From Timema cristinae (taxonomy: Eukaryota; Arthropoda; Insecta; Phasmatodea; Timematidae), in the NCBI GenBank assembly GCA_039000515.1, contig JBCFYV010002255.1, forward strand, positions 23,557,963-23,621,962: a stretch of 64,000 nucleotides of DNA, written 5' to 3'. Below are positions 58,086 through 64,000 of this stretch, in pieces. The position numbers and the translations under genes are program-made. How positions within the stretch are numbered: the stretch's first letter is position 1; each line of letters starts with the position of its first letter. A model generated the notes under the pieces. It was not told the origin of the DNA. It did not search any database and saw only the letters and a list, made by a program, of their open reading frames with translations.

Positions 58086-60377
58086 CGATATTTTGGAACT
58101 GTACAGAGATTAAATTTTTTTAAATCGATAAAACCAACCAAAATAAAGGGGGCTGAGCTTATTTTGGATACGAAATTAATACTCCTCTGAAGAGTTAATA
58201 GGTAATAAAATAATAATTACATAACATAGCCTACATGGGTAGTTACAGAAAAGTATTTTTTTGTATATTATGTGTGTACATACAGTATTTCAATAAATTT
58301 TTATTTAATATAGGCCTAACAAAGTTAAATACACAACAAAATTAAATTTATCATTTCTTAAACATATCTGCAATTTTCTTTGGACTTTTTTTATTTTCGA
58401 ATGTTTATCTTAAAAAAAAATTACTGGCTTAAAACCTTTATTTGGAGGTTCAGCTAATGAGGAAAATACATAAACAAAAATGTGGTTAGCCGTTTCGATA
58501 TTAGAGTTCTAGTATGACAGGTTTTACTGTATAAATAATTCTATTTCATAGAATAAAATATAATTTTTGTGTTATTTGTGTCAGTTTCCTGTCGTGTAAC
58601 CGTGAACAATATATCTCACTACGCATCACACATTTTCTAGGAAGCAGCTGTCGTTCTCTTGCCTCGCGATGTTGCCAAGCATGTAAACTACGTTTTGGTG
58701 ATTCATTGTTCTTGTTCTTACAAAATCTCCCGCATGTTCGTTGAAAAAAAAATCCAACTCTGGGAAACAAGCTAGCAATAAAGTGCAAACACTTTTTATT
58801 ATGTTTGTGTTGGGTGGAGGGACACATTTCTTTCGATATTCATAAGATATATTTCTAGGCTACATTAATGATTGTTGTATGGATTATATCTCATATTTTA
58901 CTAATTACATAAAATAACTTCTCAAACTACAGAGACTATAAATTAATTGTATAAGAGCAACGTGTGTTTTTGTTAGCAAACCTACATTTGGCAACATTGC
59001 TCCGGCCACCTTAAAGGACCCCCCTCTACTTATAACCCCCCCTTTCGGCGTGTTTACGTCCCGTGACATCAACCAGGATAATAGTCACAGTGCAGTACAG
59101 GACAAAAGTATCGATCGACAGGGCTCTGTTGGGAATAGTCGACGATTGAAATGTTATTGGGCTGAATTGCTGCCCCCTCTTCCATTCCCTCACAATAATG
59201 GGTATTAAATAATTTGTACGATATGTAACTATATATTTGGGGAATGAAGGGATTTATGTCAGTGTTTTTTTTATTTCTAAAATGTGAGTAAGAGAAATAA
59301 AAATGCTTCTGTTATTTGGCAAATAAAAGTGATAGATTTAAATAAACAGATTTTGCCAACACTTTTTTTTGGGTGCTTAACTCGTCTTGCTATCTGTTAG
59401 ACCACCGCATATTTACTCTAATGAGGGTAGATACAAGAAAGGTAGTGTTTAGATGGATGGTCGCATGCAGTAATTTTTCCAGGAGGGTCAAAATATATTC
59501 CTGTCCTACTCTAAACTCACAACACACACACACACACACACAACCACCGATTGTAAATCTGATAGTTGTTAAATGTTGGGAAATAAATAAGGAAAACTAG
59601 AAGATTAAAAGTGTTACAATGTTTTCTTGTCAAAGAAAACATAATTCCAGGATGAGGAGGGGGGTTAAGTGCCCCTCCCCCCCTTGCCTGTTACCGTGGG
59701 TGCCCATGTTTAGAGGAAATGTATCCTAATTTGCTTGAGATGAGGAGACCAATTAGGAACTCACCTCAGGTACACTCGCCCGGGATTTGAATCCGAAACT
59801 TTTGTCGCTGGTAAACCGGACTAAGTGGGCATGACATTTGATACACACCTGTAAAAAGCAGGGGAATTTTAAGATATTTTTGTAATGATTCACAAATTAG
59901 TGTATGTATCCTACATTTAATGTCAACTTAAGTACATCCTTAAATTACTTAAGGCTTTTTTTTAATTCGACCTTCCTCTTCCCCACGTAAGGGATTGTAA
60001 GATTTTTGGTTATGCCCACCCTAATCCCCTGCCTAATATCTTACATAATTTGTACGATTTGACAAACTAGTGCATTTTAATCGTTTGGTTATTTTTGGAC
60101 ATAAGGATTGATGATAAAGTGAGTGATAGGAAATGTTAGGATACTTTAATTGCACTAATTAAATGAAAATAATAATATAGCGCAAGTGAAATTTTATAAT
60201 TAATATTTTAATTTTCTGAAAAATAAAATTAAGATTTTGTCTCGCTATATATATTACGTAAGATGAATTGTGACCTTCTTACCCCCCATGTAAGAAAATA
60301 CGGAAACCTTCCTCCCTGAAAAATCCCTGACATAATTTTAGGTTGACCCCTATTATTGTACCTAACTTAATTATTTA

Positions 60378-60515
60378 TTAAGGGTGGTTTTTCCCAAAAT
60401 TATGATACTCTCTTTCTTTACGCGAATGCAGATACACTTCCTATAAACGTAACCTCCCTAAGCCCTTAAATCCGCTTGTGTAATTAGTAATTAAGCGTAT
60501 AACCCGAAAGGGTAT
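60378..60515 (+). repeat. SINE family B/C, 3' half
   Basis: Starts at the central domain AGGGTGGTTTTTCCCAAAAT and ends with GCGTATAACCCGAAAGGGTA. The head is absent. Confidence 0.75.
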
Positions 60516-61198
60516 TAACGGATGGCTTAAACTAAGGTGTAGATGTAGACTGATGTTTAGACGAGCTTAGATGAAGTGCACTAGTATTAAAGTTGGGCGA
60601 GGATGGGGAAAATCATCCCCCCCCCCTCTTTACAGTCCAAGCGGCCCAACAGGTAATCCAGTTTCTTGCGAGTCTGTCATCCTAGACGCGGTACAAATGG
60701 ACCGGGTTGCCTGTTTTGTGTGCTTGTTTGTCCAACCTGGGAACTTTTCAAGCAGTTTTAGTTATAGTACCTACACAATGGTGTTCACCCAAAAGTGGCG
60801 CGGTCTTGAAATAGATACATAGACCGCAGTTCCGGGATGTTGGGGTGGCTAGCTGGCTGGCATCTTTTCTTGTCTTGTCGCGTCATTCACCAGACTCTTA
60901 AATAATTATTGTAATCACACCACGGTATTTTTTTAATTAGTTGGTACAAATACAATAACATTTTCATAGGAAAGATCTTTTAAAAAATAAAATAAAAAAT
61001 TCGTGGTTTATATTGATATTTCTTTGATTAGTGTTTGATAGGTAAGATTTATATTATCAATCAAATGTGACAGCTGATTCATAGGAAGCGAATGACAAAA
61101 AGTTACTAAATGTATAGTTTCGAGTATTCATCCGCAGCTGCCACTTTTGATAGGCCTCGATGATATCACCTTGATCAGCTATCTGTATTAATAATATG

Positions 61199-61455
61199 AA
61201 TCACAACTTGTGAATGTGGGGAATGCCAGGCCTCCATCGTGGTTCGGATCCCACGTTAAACTGTAGGTCCTCCATTTCATCTCACAATCACCCTAATAAT
61301 TGATGATGATTAATATCCCGCTTGGGTGTACTGAAGGTTGTTTTACACGCATATGTGAATACACTTTCTATAAAATGCTTCCTTCCTCATCCCAAACTCA
61401 TTGTGTAATTATTATTACGCGTATAGACTGAACAGGTAGCAAGACACGGTGAAAA
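61199..61455 (+). repeat. SINE A fragment joined to a SINE C fragment
   Basis: 61199-61295 is a family A body (CCAGGCCTCCATCGTGGTTC) lacking its tail. From 61310 a family C central domain and tail follow (GGTGTACTGAAGGTTG, GCGTATAGACTGAACAGGTA). The junction is a TGATGATTAAT stretch. Confidence 0.72.
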
Positions 61456-63509
61456 TAAAATGAGATTGTTTGTCTGTCATGAGCATTGCGTGCGTGATAC
61501 CTACTGCATAAAAAGGGCTAAAATTTTAAAATTAGTAGCACTTGGAAGCTGGAATTTTACATTTTTTATTAATTTTTTAAATTTATTAAAAACTGGGTCA
61601 GAAGAAGTAAAATGATGAGATTAAAAAATGAAGATTTGTTTCTGTCTGAAGAAGAAAAAAAGCGTAAAAGAATTGTTTGGCTACTCCCCCAGGCACTTAG
61701 GCCTATGCTAGTTTCCTATAAAATAACACAATAAATAGTAAAATATTAACCAATTTTGGTTTAAAAAAATATGTGTTTGAATTTTAGAAAAGGCCATTAC
61801 TATAAAAATTGGACTATATTTGTACCTGCTGCTGTCAAATTTAAGTCATTTTAATGTCGCTATCATAGTTTTTAGTAATGTAATTTTATGTAAGTTTCAA
61901 AATGTTGTTTTGGAGTCGTTAAAGCGTAAGCCAATTAACGGGTTCCGGTTAAAGATGAGGCCGATTTAAGACTGTGAAATTGGGATTGTCCTCCAATTTG
62001 TTGTGGCTGATTAACAGACCGGGGTCTGGTTGTTGATTTGGTATTCTGTCGGTATCTTGTAAATTGTAAAACATTAGATGCATAGCAAAAACATAACCTA
62101 CATAAGCAAATATTATATTTGCTTATATTCAGGTTACGACTTTTTTTTGATGATTTAGCCGTTATTAAAATGGGCTTACATGTTCGAGAAATTCACCGCC
62201 GGAAGAGGAATGTGACAGCATTATCGGGGAAACATGGTGTACCAGGCTGGAATTCGAACTCCAGCCTCACGGTTCAGAGTTGAGCACACTAATGCTAAAC
62301 GCTATTTACTTAACTAGAGTAGAAAGAGCAGTAAATGACAGTCACAAACGTTAGTAAAACTACTTTCATTTAATTTTTCATACCTCAAGTAATGTGATTT
62401 ACATCTTTACCGTTTGATATATTATCAATACCTAGAAAATAACATTAATATTCAAGTAAAATACTATCAATGTTGACCCACAAAAAATTTTGTTTTTCTA
62501 AAACTATTCTTCCTCTCAGAATCAGGGTAGGTAAGTTTTATGGTGTATCAAAAGATTGAGCAACAAAATGTAAACCCGATTGTAATGCAAACTTTAAAGA
62601 TTTTTCTTGTCCATAGGATAAGTATTGCAAATTAAAATTGTTATTTTATTTCTACATTTTGAAAAACTAGAAAAATCATTTCCTTATCAATAATTTACCA
62701 TTAAAAAATATTCTCACTGGTCTTAGGTTTATGCCTAGTTGATTTTTTTTCCCCTTAGAATCCTTTTGTTTACAATTTATATTTTCTAAATGATTCCTCT
62801 AATTTAAATCTAAATTTTAAATTATAACTATATATTTCTGAAGTAAAATAAAACGGAGAATATATTTTCCAAACTAATGCATATATAGTTAGCATTGCTG
62901 TTTAAATTTGAAAACATGTACTCCGCTTGTTTCATATTATTTTATAACGCCAAACAAGCCTTGTTAGTTAATGTCGGTCGCACAAATAAAAACTGGTTTA
63001 AAGGTGCAATGTAAACCAGCCATGTGTACTTGTCTACCCGTAAAATTGAGCAATATTGCAACACTGTAAGTGTTATTAGGGATCGTGTCGCTTCTCTCTC
63101 TCATGCTACTTACACGCCGACCGACCGCTTAGTGAAGCTCCCCTCCCCTCATTTCCCCTACTCAGCCCTGTTATTATGTAAAGAAGGACAACCCTTCCCC
63201 CTACCTTCCTTTTATAGTTTGATCGTTCGGGGGGTGGGGGGGGAGAAAGGGAGGCGTTTAACAGCCATATTGACCCCCTTCTTCCATGTTAGGTAACTAT
63301 TATTGAACGGTCTTCCTGTCTACAAACTTTGATAAGTGGCTGTCCTTATGGCTTTGTTTATTTGTAATGGGATAAAGCAGGTATTTTACAAGTAGCTGTT
63401 AGACTGCTTTACACGTTTCTTATGGGCAGGACTAAGGCCCTGTACGGGGCCTAGCTCAGATTCGTCCAGCTTCGTGCCTCTAATAGTATGGTCACCACCA
63501 CTTAGAACA

Positions 63510-63720
63510 AAACCACCGCGCTTAAATACCCTTTATGGTTTTACACCTATATATTCATTACTCTAATGTGTTAGCAATGAAGGATGGGTTTAGATGAATT
63601 ATACACGCATTTGTGTGGAGTGAAAGTGGAAAACCATGTAGGTATAGCCCCTTTCAGTACACTCCACCGGGATTAAAACCCCGATCTCCCAGTTATCGGC
63701 AGTCTAGTCCAAACACGTGT
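63510..63720 (-). repeat. SINE family C, degenerate
   Basis: Minus strand: B-box GGTTTTAATCCCGGTGG, central TGGTTTTCCACTTTCACTCC. The tail and head are weak. Confidence 0.65.
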
Positions 63721-64000
63721 CCAAGGGGAGGTAGGGGGGGGGTGTATTGGTACAATGGGCCCGGGACTTGAAGAAACCTCGGCGTAAGATCCAGACTAAA
63801 TTAAAAATAAATTGTAGGTTAAATAGAACAAAACATGAATGATGAGTAGTAAAATGCCCATTCATACTTAGGAACAGCTGGTGTTTTCTCCGGAGGAACT
63901 TATCAGCATGTGTCACAAACATAATTATTATATAATCGGTTCGGTGCGTTTTGTACTTCGTTTCGATGTGCTAGGAAGTTTCACGGAGTCTATTATTTTG

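Larger units (their letters stand above)
57425..64000 (+). other. Intron after the first KAT6 coding exon (open-ended)
   Basis: No PHD-finger or MYST exon is recognisable to the window end, so this stretch is read as intron 1. It contains degenerate SINE copies at 57890-58085, 59365-59500, 59700-59830, 60378-60515, 61199-61295, 61310-61455 and 63510-63720, a short (CA)n at about 59520-59540, and otherwise AT-rich DNA in which I see nothing else. Confidence 0.5.

Overview
The window is AT-rich animal nuclear DNA, most likely from an arthropod and probably an insect (inference). It has GT-AG introns of several kilobases, only two recognisable host genes in 64 kb, and a dense layer of tRNA-derived SINEs, hAT-type MITEs and dead transposon fragments. 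No bacterial-type operon, CRISPR array, rRNA or intact tRNA gene is visible. I could not name the species.

Host genes. Both lie on the + strand. (1) Adenosine kinase: six exons between 8000 and 19685 encode about 272 residues, from the middle of the sugar-kinase fold to the stop, including the DTNGAGDAF catalytic motif. The N-terminal exons (about 70-75 residues) were not found and probably lie upstream of the window. (2) A KAT6/MOZ-family (Drosophila enok-like) histone acetyltransferase: the first coding exon, 56786-57424, encodes the N-terminal winged-helix and H15-like region. A CpG-rich leader and a candidate non-coding exon lie upstream, and the rest of the gene lies beyond the window. 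About 36 kb between the two genes holds no conserved host gene that I can see.

Repeats by region. 1-8000: AT-rich DNA, a 39-bp and a 46-bp tandem array, SINEs and a hAT antisense fragment. 8000-19700: adenosine kinase, whose introns carry SINEs, a small MITE, a LINE reverse-transcriptase relic and a ~1.9-kb inverted repeat. 19700-34000: AT-rich spacer with hAT-type MITEs, an element with 13-bp inverted ends and TTGAAA flanks, and an internally deleted mariner with perfect 34-bp inverted repeats and TA duplication. 34000-42000: Ty3/gypsy and LINE relics, an unclassified inverted-repeat element, a first copy of an ~815-bp hAT element, an unrecognised broken reading frame, and two more hAT-like elements. 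42000-54000: a SINE-rich zone with elements nested inside SINEs, and SINEs nested inside both arms of a long inverted repeat. 54000-64000: the KAT6 5' region and first intron, with more SINEs.

The SINEs are the most informative system. Three families with different tRNA-like heads share the same ~45-base 3' tail, which carries an ACCCG-AA-CGGGT hairpin and ends in (TAA)n. Two of them also share a central domain. This suggests modular head swapping and use of one partner LINE. All element names are by motif reading only. Exon edges rest on GT-AG sites with continuous frame; most SINE edges are good to about 10 bases.
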